A stretch of 64,000 nt of DNA from Symbiodinium natans (GCA_905221605.1 CAJNDS010000635.1:550528-614527); one strand, 5' to 3'. Shown: positions 20,283 to 32,775, counted from the first letter of the stretch. The notes: generated by a model from the sequence alone, not told the origin. Program-made: numbers and translations.

Positions 20283-22312
20283 GTACCGTTTAAAGGGCTC
20301 TTTGTCGGACTGCTTGGACGTATACTCACGAGGTAAACCCAACAGCTCCTTTAAATCCCCGCGCCCTTACCCTTTGCTAGCTGCCGAGGACTCAAGCTCA
20401 TAGCAGCCCGAGGTTGCAAGAACTTGGGGTTTCGGCGTTTGGGCCACACAGTTAGGAGTTTCGAGTAGCGCACTTCAGCGGCACTTCCTAACCCTGCACC
20501 CTGCAGCTCGCGGGCACCTTGTAACACTTCCGCTGCTCCCCCCTGCACGAGACTTTGCGATCAGATTCAGAGGCATGGGTTTTTGAGTTTTGGGGATTAG
20601 GAAACCCCTACCAGCAAGCCCAAAACCCTCTACCTTCACGGGCTGCAAAAGGGACGACCATGGAGGGGGCACTCCGACGCTATGGAGTGAAACGTGGCTG
20701 GTCTGGATGGTGAGACTCTCCAGGGCTTGTAAGGCTCTTCTGACCTACTGCCTAAATGCAACTAAGACCCTACAACCCTTTACTTAATGGGCATAAGCAA
20801 TATAGCCCACAGGATCACTAAAACCTTAATTTAGGGTTGGCTTAAACTTTTCGTCGCAGTGCCCTTACAGGGTCTCAGTTGAGACACGCCAGACGCAAGA
20901 GAGTTCAGGATCCAAAGTATGAACCTGTTCAAGCTGCCCTTCTCTGAGTTTGAGCTTCTACAGCTATCTATAATACATATATATATAATATGCATAAACA
21001 GAAATAGAAACAGAAATAGAAATAGAAATAGAAATATCAATATAAAAAATATACATGAATATATATATATATATATTGATTTATTTATTCATTTATATTA
21101 ACATGTACATATACACAAACATATTCTACCACGAATGTATGGGGTTGTTTCCGGGCATCCTAGCTTACAAGCCCTGTTCGCCATCGGGCGACCCCTTCGC
21201 AGAGACGACCTCTCTCAGGACGAATTACGAGTGCAAGTGCCCCCACAAGCCTGTGGACCTACGACAGCTTACATTTGAAAGCTCGGATCCCGCAACGTGC
21301 CCACAAACATGCACCCTCTGACCATCACATCACCGGTATACAGGTCCCCGTTGTTAGGGCATGGCTTTGGTAAACACATGGTCCAAGCCCTGTTGGACCC
21401 ACCTATAGAGTCTAGAGGCACCCATCTTGCAGAGCGAGGTCCACACAGGGTAGCCACATGCTCCCTTAACATGCCCCTGACCTTGCCCTTCCATTCATTG
21501 TTCTGAAGTATGGGCCCTTTCGGTTCCCAGGCTCCCTAAGTCAGGGCCCCATCAAGGGCTCAGGATTTATAGCCCTAAACCCTAAACCCTAAAACCCTAT
21601 AAACCCAAAACCTTAAACTATAGGGCTCAGGGCTTCAGGTTACCGGGTTCAAGACAAACCTCAACCACCCTGAAGCCTGAGTCACAGCCTTGCTTGTGGG
21701 GCTTGGAACACGCGGGCGCGGCCGCAGGTGGACGCACCCTCAACCCCCCCCCCAGGGTAGGGTTTAGGGTAGGAGTTTGGGCTTTTGGGAAATTCAGGGG
21801 CCTTTATTGGGTTTCTGGGGTCTAGGGTTCGCTTGAAATCCTGAATTCCTAGAGGCGTGGTGTTCAAAGGATCGTTGACATTTACGATACAAGTAGCTTG
21901 TGGGTACCTCCCGGAGTCCACACAAGCCCTGCACCCTACTTGAGCATCCCACAGCAAAGCGACATCACAAGCTACCACATTTTAGGCCCTAAAACCCTAA
22001 ACCCTAAACCCTAAAACCCTATTGCCCTGGGCCCTTAATTACAGCCCCGAGGCCTTGAGGCCCTAGAGTGCACCCTTTCGAGGGCGAGAGCACGCCTTCC
22101 ACCTGCAATCAACCCGGCCCAAGCTCAAAGAAGCCATCGGGAGACGGCCTGGCACCAACAGCTAGTTCCCCAAACCCCAACAAATGACCCAACTAGGAAT
22201 CTCTTAGGATGGGGCACGGCCCGGTGCAGAGAGAATAACTTCCCTCTGCAGGTGCTGGGTTTCGGGTTTCGGGCTCAGGGCTGAGTGGGGTGCATTACAA
22301 GGGGGATTGTCT

Positions 22313-22557
22313 AAACCCTAAACCCTAAACCCTAAACCCTAAACCCTAGACCCTAAACCCCCGGTATTTTGGAAACTGCCCAAGTAAAAGTCCTCTCAGG
22401 CCTCCCTAGACTACGGACTCCCACTAGTAAGGGTTCAAGGTCCCGAAGGTGCGGTAGGGCTTAGGGTGTAGGGTGTAGGGTGTAGGGTGTAGGGTGTAGG
22501 GTGTAGGGTTTAGGGTTTAGGGTTTAGGGTTTAGGGTTTAGGGTTTAGGGTTTAGGG
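22313..22557. repeat. facing CCCTAAA and TTTAGGG arrays
   Basis: CCCTAAA units (22313-22361), then 95 bp of unique DNA, then six GTGTAGG units followed by eight TTTAGGG units (22456-22557). No good exon frame was found in the middle. Confidence 0.85.
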
Positions 22558-24179
22558 GGCTGAAGGGTGTAATTTGAGGGTAGCTAGGGGGGGAACTTGG
22601 TAGGGTTCATGGGGCTCTCGGGAGTGGATCCAGGGTTACGTGGGCTAGAACCTGGAAAAAAACCTTCTACACATGAAACCAAAAACCCTCAACGCCCTTG
22701 ACTAAACCCTGGTACGCGAAGCCGTGAGCCCAGACATTCAACTCAAAACCCTAGAACCCTGACCAACAAATGCTAACTAACCGAACAAAACCCTGAAGTT
22801 GTGCTTGAGAACCCCAAGACCAAAATCCCTAAACGCCACAAACCCAAACCCTAGAGACAAATTTCAAACCACGAAGACTCAATCCCCAAATCCTAATCCC
22901 TAAACCCTCATCATCATCGACGCATCGATGTAGCACCCTGACACGGAGTACCACACAGGTAAACCCGCGCGAAACCCTAAACCTCAGATACAAATCTCAA
23001 CCCACTGAGCTGCAGGCCCCTCGCTGGCCGCTGGCCGGGGAGGCGTGTTCGCCGCAGCCTCCACAGCTGATGAGCATTCGGTGTCTAGGTTCCTTTAGTG
23101 TTCAGGGTTCAGGGTCTAGGCTTTAGGGTTTAGGGGGTGTTTCAGGTGTTTGGGGAGCTGTCTTTAGGGTTGAAAGGTTGAGGGCTTGGGGGAAATGAGG
23201 TGGTTCTTAGTGTTTAGGGTGGGGGCAATAGGTTTTGGGTCAGCGTAGATGTGTATTCGGGGTCTGGCGGGGATAAGGCATATCGGTCTCTAGCGTATTA
23301 CATATGTATATATATATATGCATATATATATATATATATATACATATATAGATGTATATGTATAATATCTCCCTTTCTTCAATAACATTTTGTTAGGGGG
23401 CAACTTTAAGCCTGCTCAGGTGGTCTCAGGGCTGTCGATATTTGGGTCTTGGGGAGGGGGGCGGGGGTAGCGGGGTGGGTGGGCTAGGCTTCGATGCTTG
23501 CAGGCCGCTAAGGCTTTTAGGGTTTTTAGCTCAGGCAGAAACCAAGAACACAAAAGACCCTAAACCCTAAACCCTACACCCTAACCCCCTAAACCCTAAA
23601 CCCTATATGCGCTATATGCGCTATCAACAGGAAAAAAGCCAGTAAGGCCCAAAAAAACCCTGCCATCCACCCCCTCTTCTCAAAACCGTTCGCCTCCGGC
23701 GCTCTTCTGCACTCCGTGCTAGGTGGTGCGCCGCCTCCTGTGTTCCACGCGGAGTAGGGCTTCAGGGTCAACCCTAAACAACACTAAACCCAAGTAGGGG
23801 GAGAGGGGGGGGGGTGCTTGGGTGCAAGCTTCAGGCGGTGGCAAGGCTTGCGTTGTCATCGTCAACATGCAATCCGGCCCTATAGCCCGCAGCAAACCGC
23901 CTCCTGCCCTGTCCTGCCGCTGTGGTTCCGAAATCTGGAACTTGGGGAATAGCGCCCCTACACCCCCGAGCCCAAAGCAACTCAAGCCATACTAAATCGA
24001 AAGCCCCAAAACCCAACACCACCTTCAAGCAATCAACCCCAAGAAATGAAAGAAGCGCCTCCCCCAGGTGGGATCCCGCGCCCGCTTGCTGGTATTCTTG
24101 CTCCGAGGGGGCTGAACCTCGCTTGGGCTGCTCAATGCTCCGGTGGGGGGGGGGGGGGGGGGGGGCAGAGCTTACGGGT

Positions 24180-24394
24180 AGCTAGGGCTTAGGGGTGGCT
24201 AGGGTTTAGGGTTTAGGGTTTAGGGTTTAGGGTTTAGGGTTTAGGGTTTAGGGTTTGGGGTTTAGGGTTTGGGGTTTAGGGTTTAGGGTTTAGGGTTTAG
24301 GGTTTGGGGTTTGGGGTTTGGGGTTTGGGGTTTGGGGTTTGGGGTTTAGGGTTTAGGGTTTAGGGTTTAGGGTTTAGGGTTTAGGGTTTAGGGT
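24180..24394. repeat. longest mixed TTTAGGG/TTTGGGG array
   Basis: About 28 units: TTTAGGG, then a block of TTTGGGG (about 24302-24343), then TTTAGGG again. It follows a long G run (24144-24164). Confidence 0.93.
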
Positions 24395-25216
24395 GCAGGC
24401 TTCAGAAGAGGGATCTTAGTCCGGGTGTTGTGCCTGGGAAGCACCAAGAGCAAGGGCAACGTGACCTGGATATGATGCTTCCCATTTGCAAAACCCTGAA
24501 CCCCAAACCTTAAACCCTAAACCTTAAACCCCAAACCCTACATCTCTATGGGTTCAGGGGATTGGAGTGTAGAGGTTTAGGGTCTGGGGTTTAGGATTAT
24601 TTAGGGATCATAAGCCTGAAAGGCCACGGGCGTTATCATGCACTGCGGATGATGTACACTAAAGAATCACGATTAGAGTCCGAGTGATGGTCAGACGAAG
24701 TCCTGGGATCTTCCTGTGTGTCGAAAGATTTGTTAGATGCTACAAGCAGGAAGGGGCGCCGCAGGGTATTGCTTACGGCTTAGGGTTGACGATCTTGCGG
24801 TGTAGATCGGCTTAGGCCTAGGCTTAGGTCTGGGGTCGGTATTAGTAGTAGGCTTTGCTCCGTGTCAGGTCCATAAACCTCACTCACCCACTCCTTGAGA
24901 AACTCTGGCTTCAAGCGCTACCCCTGCTTGCCGAGGAGCATTGTCGAGGAGCTGGAGGAGCCTAGCCACAAAAGGGGGGTTAGGCTCATGTGGCAGGGTT
25001 TAGGGCTTTGGGTTTAGGGGTTTAGGATCATGGGGGTTTCCGGCTTGGGGCATAGGGCTTTGCAGGCTTCGGTCTTGCAACCTAACACCTTCAACCAACC
25101 CTCACGGCCGAGGGCCCTACTCTAGACAGCTTAGGAACAACACCCGCAAGTCATCTAGATCCCTTCATACAACCCTCCTCACACCCAATAAGGAACCTTC
25201 AACATAGATCCTGTAC

Positions 25217-25265
25217 AAGAGAATTGCGCCTCCCGCGCAAGCAGCCGAAGCCTCTCCGGCACGGC
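25217..25265 (-). CDS. candidate exon, unrecognised
   Basis: Reads AVPERLRLLAREAQFS in 49 nt between acceptor AAATCCAG and donor GTACAG. Leu/Arg-rich helix-like segment. Confidence 0.45.
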
Positions 25266-26126
25266 CTGGATTTGGGCCCTGAACCCTAACTCAGCCTAAA
25301 ACCCCCCTCTTTGGGCCTCCCACCTCCTGGATCCTCAAACCAATAACCCAAGAACACCACTATCCCCTAATTGGCAGCCCTTAAGCAGCAAGCCTTCACT
25401 GTGTAACTGTGAATAACCCTTCATGCGAAGCCCCTTTACAAGGGTGGGTTCCCCTACTTCGATATTCGTACCCCTAAGTAACGCTTCTACCTTACTTACC
25501 CTCATGAACTCGTTCAACCCCCTAAATAACCCCTAACAATCCTGAACATTCCGCCCCACCCCAACCCTCTCCCCCCAGGATGACGAGGCCCTAGTCTTGG
25601 CTGAGAAATTCTTAAGCCAGCCTTGGCACCCCCAACAAGGGCTTATAAGTGACAAAACCACCAGGACACACGCACACACAGACAGACAGAGACAGAGACC
25701 AGACACAGACACAGACACAGACACAGACACAGACCAAGGGCCCCCCGCCCCCCCGCCAACCCACCCCCCCTCGGAAAAAAAAAAAAAACATCGCTACAAA
25801 TAATATTCGCAGCCGAATGTCAGGGCCGGTGGAACTGGGACAGGTGTTTTTCAGGTGGCTTATTTTGGAGTTAGGGAGGGATTCTAAGGGAACAGTACTG
25901 ACACTTCTTCAGTCCCTGTATTCTAGATCCTCTCTCATTCAGCGAGGGGCCCGAGTCATAAGTAAGCTGCATATTTAAAAGGGGGCCTATATTTAAAGGG
26001 GGGCCTAACTTGGATCATAGGTCCCATCACTTACAAAAAACATCCCTCAACTCTATTTAGTTTAGTCAGGGGGTCCGTACCTGGCACGGGAAAACCCTAG
26101 ACCCTAAACCCTAAACCCTAAACCCC
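25266..26126. other. intron-like stretch
   Basis: Unique sequence with a CAGACA microsatellite (25678-25735), C and A runs (25740-25788) and a short tandem duplication of an ATATTTAAAGGGGGCCT motif (25970-26005). CCCTAAA units lie at 26095-26128. Confidence 0.5.
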
Positions 26127-26203
26127 AAAGCCCGATCCCGCCACGAGAGCGCCAGAAAGGCCTGGCGGAGGAGCAACTTCGCACTCGGCCTCCGAAGAAG
26201 AGC
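26127..26203 (-). CDS. candidate exon, frame undecided
   Basis: GC-rich island exactly between CCCTAAA units and TTTGGGG/TTATAGGG-like DNA. All three minus frames are open; one reads AKLLLRQAFLALSWRD. The location is better supported than the frame. Confidence 0.35.
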
Positions 26204-26961
26204 GGTTTGGGGTACAGGGTTTTAGGGTTCTAGGCTTCCAGCGTCACAGGGCTACCTAGGGTTGTAGGCTTACAGAGTTATAGGGTTGTAGGGTTATAGG
26301 GTTTAGAGTTAAGGGTTATAGGCATAGGATTTCAAGTTGGTTGAAAGTGAACACTGCCATCCGCTCTCCGATACTGGCACTAGAGGCAACACCCCTGTTT
26401 CGATCATGCAGACACTGCTTCATATGAAAATGCGGTCGGGCCTCCTCAAGCAACATCAAGGCAAACCCTGTCCCTCATATGAGTACTCACAGGGGGTGGA
26501 GTGGGCACAAACCAGGAGCATCCTTGCATTCATAAAAACAGGTTTTGGCTTCTGGGGTTCAAAAGTTTCGCAGCCAGGAGTTCCTAATTAAACCCTCTAA
26601 ACCATGCAAACGCTGCAAACTGTAAAACCTACAAACCCTAAACGACGTGCTACAGACCCTTAAAGCCCTGCCAAAACTAATGTTGGGGCTAGGCACTCCA
26701 CCCCAACACAAGGCCAAGCCAGGGGGGGGAGTTCCGGGCCTCGGCCCTCTTCTGGTGGTAGAAGGTTTAGGGCTCATAGGGTTTAGGGTTTAATTCGGCC
26801 TTACAGATTTGGGGTTTAAGAGGGGTTCAGGGCTCATAGGTTTAGGGTTCTAGGGCTTGCGGATTGTTTTACAGGGGGTTTAGGGCTTTAGGGTTTACCG
26901 GGGGGTCAGGGTGGCGAAGGGATTCGTGTGATGACTCTCGGATGCGAAAAGGATGCAAGAC

Positions 26962-27055
26962 TTCAGCCCAGGCTGCTGAAGCCCGCCCTCCGATGGCTGC
27001 TGCTGTTGATTTAAGGCCTTGGCGACAAATTCTTGCAGCTCCTTCTTCAGAAGAA
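26962..27055 (-). CDS. candidate exon, Gln-rich helix
   Basis: Reads KKELQEFVAKALNQQQQPSE then GGLQQPGLK, a charged helix followed by a Gln/Pro/Gly linker. Acceptor CTGAG before 27055; donor GTCTTG after 26962. A second minus frame is also open. Function unknown. Confidence 0.45.
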
Positions 27056-28289
27056 CTCAGCACGATGGCAGCGGCTTGTGGAACAAAGACCTCATGGTGA
27101 ACAGGGTTTGCGAGCGCCCTGTCTGGTTCATTCTTGCCTGCTCACTGGGCGGCCCCCACAGCAGCGGTAATCATCGAGGTCGCGGGGCTTAGCCCCCCCC
27201 CCATGGGTTTAGGGTTTAGGGTCTCGGACTTTAGGGTTTATGGGGGGTGGCTTCGTAGGGTTTGGGGTTTTAGGCTTCAAGGGGTTTAGGATTTCAGGGT
27301 TTAGGGCCAAATACAGTACAATGACAAGTTGGGGCAATACCTGTTCCCAAAAAAGGCCGCTAGAGAGCAGCATGTTCCCGGCAGTTCTTCCCCTGCAACC
27401 CTCTCGCCTGGTGCTGTACCAGACTACAACCCCAATCCCTAAAAACTTCCAAGACCCCTAGAGCTCAGCAATCCCGCGCCTGTTGCGCCGGGTGCGCAGG
27501 TGGGGGCGGCACGTTCGGGACACAGCTGCTGCTGGAGCTGCCTGCGAAGAAGAGAGCTGCGGATTCAGGACTGGGGCTTAGGAGGCTAGGTAAACCCGAA
27601 AAGCCTGAACCCTAAACTTAAGTAGGCAAAATTCTCATAGTTTCAACTCAGCCTCTCTTTAAACCAGAGCATTTTAACCGCCCCCCGACCCGACTCTTGC
27701 CGAAACTCAGCCGAAGAGTTTAGGCATTAGGGGGTCCTGTCGCCCTCAAGCACTCGAAGGCCAGGCACTTCCGGAGGCCCCAAAATCCCGAAAACCCCAA
27801 CCTCCATCTTAGCATCCCCAGTGTACGCTCTTAAGATGCCCCACAGGTCCTTTCATGCAGCTGGCGGAGTCAGGCAAAGCCCAACTAAGATCCCCAGTAA
27901 CCCTCATGAAGCACACCCGTTTTTGAGTGGTTTTCAGGCTCAGACTCCCAACGAGCGAGGACAAAAGGGTCCACTGAAAAAATCTTGCCAGCAACACGAG
28001 CCCTGAACCCCAAAAGGATCAGGGCCTGGTTTAGGGAAGCAGCCAACCCCAGACTCCGTGAACCCCCAACACCCCGCCCCCTGTCCCCTGAAAAAACAGT
28101 CCTGCAGCGGAAGCCTCGCCCAGAACCCTATGAGCCGTCAACGTTCTACCGAAGCCCTAAAACACCCTCAAGCCCAAGAAGCCCTCCAGAAACCTGAGAA
28201 GAACTCAAACACCCTAAAGTCCAATAACCCTAAACCCTAAACCCTAAACCCTAAACCCCAAACCCTAAACCAAATCCCTGAACAACCAA
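27056..28289. other. intron-like stretch
   Basis: TTTAGGG copies (27205-27305), unique DNA, and a GC-rich island at 27.47-27.57 kb open on both strands. CCCTAAA units lie at 28228-28270. Confidence 0.4.
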
Positions 28290-28366
28290 AAGCTGACTTG
28301 AGCTCCCTCGGCCTCCCCGGAGAGCGTTGGCGGCGGCCTTGGCTTGGCTGAGTGTCTTCTTCTTGG
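28290..28366 (-). CDS. candidate exon
   Basis: GC-rich island bracketed tightly by CCCTAAA (28228-28270) and TTTAGGG (28376-28440). A minus frame reads KKKTLSQAKAAANALRGGRG. Frame uncertain. Confidence 0.4.
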
Positions 28367-28375
28367 TTTGGGGTT

Positions 28376-28650
28376 TAGGGTTTAGGGTTTAGGGTTTAGG
28401 GTTTATGGTTTAGAGTTTAGGGTTTAGGGCTTAGGGTTTTAGAGGGTTCATACGGCTTAATAGGCCTTAGTAGGGATAATAGTTAATGGGGTTTAATAGG
28501 GCTTAATAGGGTTTAGAGGGTTAACAGGGCTGAATAGGGTTTAATAGGGTTAATAGGGCTTAATAGGGCTTAATAGGGCTCAATAGGGTTTAATAGGGCT
28601 TAATAGGGTTTCATGACAGGGCCAATAGGGCCAGTAGGGTTAACAGGTGT
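28376..28650. repeat. TTTAGGG array passing into TAATAGGG array
   Basis: Five or six TTTAGGG units become TTTAATAGGG/CTTAATAGGG units (28440-28650). On the sense strand this is the 3' arm (CCCTATTAA) of the intron between the exons at 29.24-29.35 and 28.29-28.37 kb. Confidence 0.88.
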
Positions 28651-28919
28651 CTAAACCCCCCTAAATGCCCTGCACCCTCAAACCGCTGAACCACCTAAAC
28701 CCCCGAAAGAACTGTAAATACGGTTGGGGTTTTCCACGATTTTGTTGTATTGACAGGTTGACTCAATTGGGTAGCTTGTGGTTGCGGGATTTTGGTCTTT
28801 TTGATCTCCAGGGTCTAGGTTTTGGGGGCAGATGGCTTAGGGTGGATAGGGCTTTGGGGAGTTTGGTTTAAGAGTGTGGGGTTAAGGGCCTCAAGGGTTT
28901 GCACGCTTTGTGACCTCTA

Positions 28920-29229
28920 AACTCTAGTCACCCTATTCACCCTATTGACCCTATGAACCACTGTTAAACCCTATTAACCCCTTGAAGCCTATTAACCCCT
29001 ATTAACCCCATTCACCCCACTAACCCTATCAAACCTTATTCAACCTAATAAAACCCCAATAACCCCATTCACCCCGTTAACCCTAGTAAACCCTAAATCC
29101 AATATAACCCTACTAACCCCATTCACCGCATTAACCCTATGAACCCTATTAAACCTTTTAACCCTAAACCCTAAACCCCATTAACCCCATTAACCCCATT
29201 AACCCCATTAACCCCATTAACCCCATTAA
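28920..29229. repeat. CCCTATTAA / CCATTAACC array
   Basis: Degenerate CCCTATTAAC units ending in six CCATTAAC-type units. On the sense strand it is the 5' arm (GTTAATGGGG) of the same intron whose 3' arm lies at 28376-28650. Confidence 0.88.
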
Positions 29230-29239
29230 GCCGACAAAC

Positions 29240-29347
29240 CTTGGGGGCCTCTCCGTAGCTCCCAGGGGTTGGCCAAACGGCTGAGGGCTCCACCGAGCCA
29301 GGTGCCGGCCGAGCCGTGCCCCCTCCTTGCGGGAGTGACGCGTTTCC
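29240..29347 (-). CDS. candidate exon, Pro/Gly-rich, 36 codons
   Basis: Clean acceptor (CTCAACCAG) and donor (AAG-GTTTGT) enclose exactly 108 nt. Phase 0 reads NASLPQGGGTARPAPGSVEP and continues AVWPTPGSYGEAPK, a disordered-type segment. Both neighbours are telomere-like arrays. Confidence 0.5.
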
Positions 29348-30732
29348 CTGGTTGAGGGTTGAGGGTTGAGGGTTTAGGGTTTAGGGTTCAGCGCCTGGGG
29401 CCTAAACAGATGCATCTTCTCATGGACAGCAATGATTCTACGGAAGCATCTGGGTTTAGTTGTGTAGGGTTTTGCGGGGAAGTAAAGCAGAGACACAAGA
29501 AGGGGGGCCATAAGCTAGATCAACCCCTGCATGTACCCAAGACATGTGCCTGAAAACCTCATGCCAGCACAGTACTCTCAGGATGTACTGGTATGTATAT
29601 GGGCTCAGGTAACGGTAAAGTTTGACACGGGACAGAGACTGACCGCTTGCAGGGCTTATACTTTCAGACCATAGGAAAACAAGGCAAAGCCACGCAGTGA
29701 GAATGGGCAGCCAAAAGCGCCTGGAAGTTCGGGCACAGCTTCTGGCCCACAGCAAAGCCCAACCCCAAAACCCTAAACTCTCAGCCCTAAACCATCCTAA
29801 ACCCCAAAACGCCGAAACCCAACTTAGGGCAGCTCCTGCACTGCCACCTCCGCGTCCATGACGGTGGTCCCGCATCCTCAGCGGAAGACTCTGGAACCGG
29901 AATTAACCTTACCCCCAAGCTCACAAGTCTTGGAGCAAGAGGGGAGGGGGTCTCGTCAAGCCGTAGCCACGGGGCGTCTCTCCAAGCTGTAGCCATAGCA
30001 AAAGAGGCGCACAGGATGCGGTTCCTGGTGGCTAAATGAAACAAAAACACCCCACCACCACTACCAAAAAAGGCTGAGATCCAGGCTTGCTCTGACCGGC
30101 CTGAGACAAACCGGGCAGTGATGGAGTTGGGGATGTTTTGTTCTTTTGAGTGTAGGGATCAAAATTAGGGTTTAGGGTTTAGCACAGGCTTTACGGGGAA
30201 CCATGGGCCCGGTTTATATAAGGATGCTCATAGCAATCATTTATCCTCCGCTCCACCCTGCAGCCGCCTGAAAGCGTGCGCTAGCCGCTAGCAAGGACAT
30301 GCCCAGTTGCCCATTCACTGAAGCCTGCACGCATTGGCAACCGTACAAGAACCCCAAACCCTGCAGCATAAACGCAAATCCATGGCCAGCTGGAATCACG
30401 AGAGTGAGAAGGCCTGCAACTCAACATGGCCTGCAACTCAACATAATCATGGCCTCTACCCCGAACCCACGATCAAGGGCGTGTAGGCAATTCTCATGGG
30501 CCTCTTGAGATCAGAGTCTAGGTCTTTGAACCTAAAAACCCTGAAGCCATGAACCCTGAAGGCCCCCCGAACCCTGAATGCCCTAAAGGACCTAACCCAA
30601 GAACCCTCTAAACCCTAGACCAAACCCTGAAACCGAAAAAAATAGACCCCAAACCCCCCGAAACCCTGCAAACCCGAAACCCGAACCCCCTAAAAATCTA
30701 ACCCCCCAAACCTCTAAACCCCACAACTTCCA
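29348..30732. other. intron-like stretch
   Basis: TTTAGGG copies, then largely unique DNA with long open but unrecognised minus frames (29456-29875 and 29787-30050), and a CCCTGAA/CCCTAAA-rich tract (30530-30720). Confidence 0.4.
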
Positions 30733-30806
30733 AGAGGGCCTTGGACAGCGTGGCCGAATTCCCGGGCAGGGGCTCTGAGGGCGGCGGCGCCGGCCTTCGT
30801 TCTTGG
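30733..30806 (-). CDS. candidate exon, Pro-rich
   Basis: Reads APPPSEPLPGNSATLSKALL in the best minus frame. Bracketed by CCCTAAA-like (30590-30720) and TTTAGGG-like (30805-30930) DNA. Unrecognised. Confidence 0.42.
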
Positions 30807-32003
30807 GGAGTTCAGGGTTTTAGGGGGTTTAGGGGTTTAGGGCTCGAGGGTTTTGGGTTCAGGGTTCGGGGTTTAGGGGGTTTAGGGGTTTAGGGCTCGA
30901 GGGATTGGAGGGCTGGGAGGGTTTAGGGATACAATGGCCCCTTAGTATTCAGTGTCCACCCTTCTTTTTGAAAACCGTACATATGCCTTATACGCCCTAG
31001 AAACCCGGGATCATGGGATCCCAGAAGGGTGTTGGGGTTCTAAATTTAAGATTTAAACTGTATATAGGGCTTATGGGGCTTGGCAGGGTTCATGCGATCT
31101 GTGGGGTTTATTGTGAGTTTGTAGGGTTTTTAGGGTGTAGGGATCCTCTACTCCCCCCACGGTCACTACACCCAAGCCGAAAGTAAGGCCAAAGATGAGG
31201 GTTCCTTGGGGCGGTTTTGCGATGGGGTAAGGTGGGGGCGGTATGGAGTTTCATGGGAGAGCCGTAGCCATTGAATGGTTGAGGGTTGCTTGGATGGGTC
31301 TTAGGGCAGGTTTAAACGATTGTGGTGGGGTGGAGGTCTGATTTAGGCATCGAAATTGCCTACCCCCCAATCACCCCCCAAACCCGCCCCCAACCCCCAA
31401 GATCCCTCCCTCTTCATTTATGGAGGTTAAACCCAAACTTAGGGTTTCAGACCTGAAACGAGTTTAGGGTTTTAGGGTCGGCCCTGCTACCACTGAACCG
31501 AGCGACACCGGGGCAGTCTTGTGGCTGTGCAAAATCTCCAGGATCAGGACCTTTCCCATGGGAACCCCAGAGTGCGCATCATCACGCGAATCATGACCGA
31601 CGCATAGAGCTGAGCTCCCCCCCCTACCTACCCCGCCTAAGAAACGAAAGTAGAAGAAAGCAAATCTTCTGGTGGAGAGGGGGGGAAGAAAGATTCAGGG
31701 TTTAGGGTGCTGGCAGGAGTTCAGGCGTTTAGGGTTCAGGGGTGTACGACGGTAGCGCCGGCGGCGCCGGCAAGCCTTTCGTGAAAGGAAGTTGCGCGCC
31801 CAAACCCTCACCCTCTCCCCCCCCGCCATTCCGCACGCCAAGCTCGAGAGAAATGAAGGTTCAGGGCTTTAAGCATGGACACAAAGGGCTGCGGGGTTTG
31901 GGGGGCAAGGACCGGTGTTCAGCCATACCCCTTGAGCATAGGTCGCACAGCGAAGCTTCCAAAGGCCCTAAACCCTAAACCCTAAACCCTAAACCGAGGG
32001 CAC
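30807..32003. other. intron-like stretch
   Basis: TTTAGGG-like tract, unique DNA, and a GC-rich spot at 31.74-31.80 kb (minus frame GAQLPFTKGLPAPPALPS, Pro-rich, possibly an exon). CCCTAAA units at 31966-31994. Confidence 0.4.
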
Positions 32004-32039
32004 CTTGTCCAGCTCAGCAAACGCGGCGGTCTTCATGAC
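32004..32039 (-). CDS. candidate micro-exon, 12 codons
   Basis: Acceptor CTGAAAG and donor GTGCCC enclose exactly 36 nt reading VMKTAAFAELDK. CCCTAAA units lie directly beyond the donor. Confidence 0.45.
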
Positions 32040-32604
32040 CTTTCAGAGCTAAAAATGGGCTTTTACCAGGAGTCCGAGGGCCCCTTTACCCCAATACCCA
32101 CATACCCCAGACTTAGACCCTAGGTAACTTCTAGAAATGGTGACTTCTACGGTCCCTAAGTATCGCACATTGCGGCACGTGGACCCTGTGGGCTCGTGGT
32201 AGAAATATGGCAAATAGCTATAATCCGATTGCCCGATTGATGGTACCGCCCCAAACCCGAAGCCTACACTGCAGCCTCCCGCCCTCCCCCCCCCCACCCA
32301 CTTTGCCGACCTTCCCTTGCGCCTGAATATAGAACTTCGGGGTTTTGAAGATTGAGGGTTTTGTGGGGGGGGGGGGGGGGATGGGAGATGATGATGCCGA
32401 CTCTTCAACCCTGAGCTGAAATAATCCCCACACCTAAACTCTTCTTCCCCTCAACCCTGGACTCTAAACACGCAAGCCTAAACCCAACTAAACCCCACCA
32501 AGCCCAACTAAACCCAACTTAAACCCAACTTAAACCCAACCAAACCCAACCAAAGCCAAGACGAAACCCAACTAAAACTCTGCAGCAAAAGCCGGGCCGT
32601 GCAC

Positions 32605-32656
32605 CGAGTGGAAGTTCCCCGAGTCGGTCATGTAGACCAGGGCCCGGCCCCTGAGC
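32605..32656 (-). CDS. candidate exon
   Basis: Reads GRALVYMTDSGNFHS between an ATGCAG acceptor and a GTGCAC donor. It could be the next exon of the BTB gene or of another gene. CCAACTAAAC units lie on its left and a TTTAGGG array on its right. Confidence 0.5.
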
Positions 32657-32695
32657 CTGCATGTGGGCTTTGGGTTTCTTGGGGGTTCGAGGTCA

Positions 32696-32775
32696 GGGTT
32701 CAGGGTTCAGGGTTCAGGGTTTAGGGTTTAGGGTTTAGGGTTTAGGGTTTAGGGTTTAGGGTTTAGGGTTTAGGG
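32696..32775. repeat. TTTAGGG array
   Basis: TTCAGGG units followed by nine or so TTTAGGG units, just upstream (sense) of the exon at 32605-32656. Confidence 0.92.

Larger units (their letters stand above)
19684..25216. other. 5.5-kb stretch, mostly intron-like
   Basis: Holds hairpin family 1 (20197-20282), an AT/GAAATA-rich patch (20960-21120), a non-repetitive segment (21125-21540), large telomere-type arrays (22313-22557 and 24180-24394), a TA repeat (23303-23355) and G runs. GC-rich islands at 19.94-20.00, 21.69-21.75, 22.07-22.15, 23.01-23.09 and 24.88-24.97 kb lie between CCCTAAA and TTTAGGG DNA and may be small exons, but their frames could not be chosen. Confidence 0.45.

Noticed and set aside
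24180-24394. True chromosome end
   Set aside because: The arrays are short, interrupted, in both orientations and surrounded by coding islands, so they are internal telomere-type repeats.
28376-29229. CRISPR-like regularly spaced repeats
   Set aside because: Tandem units without spacers, in a eukaryotic setting; no cas genes.
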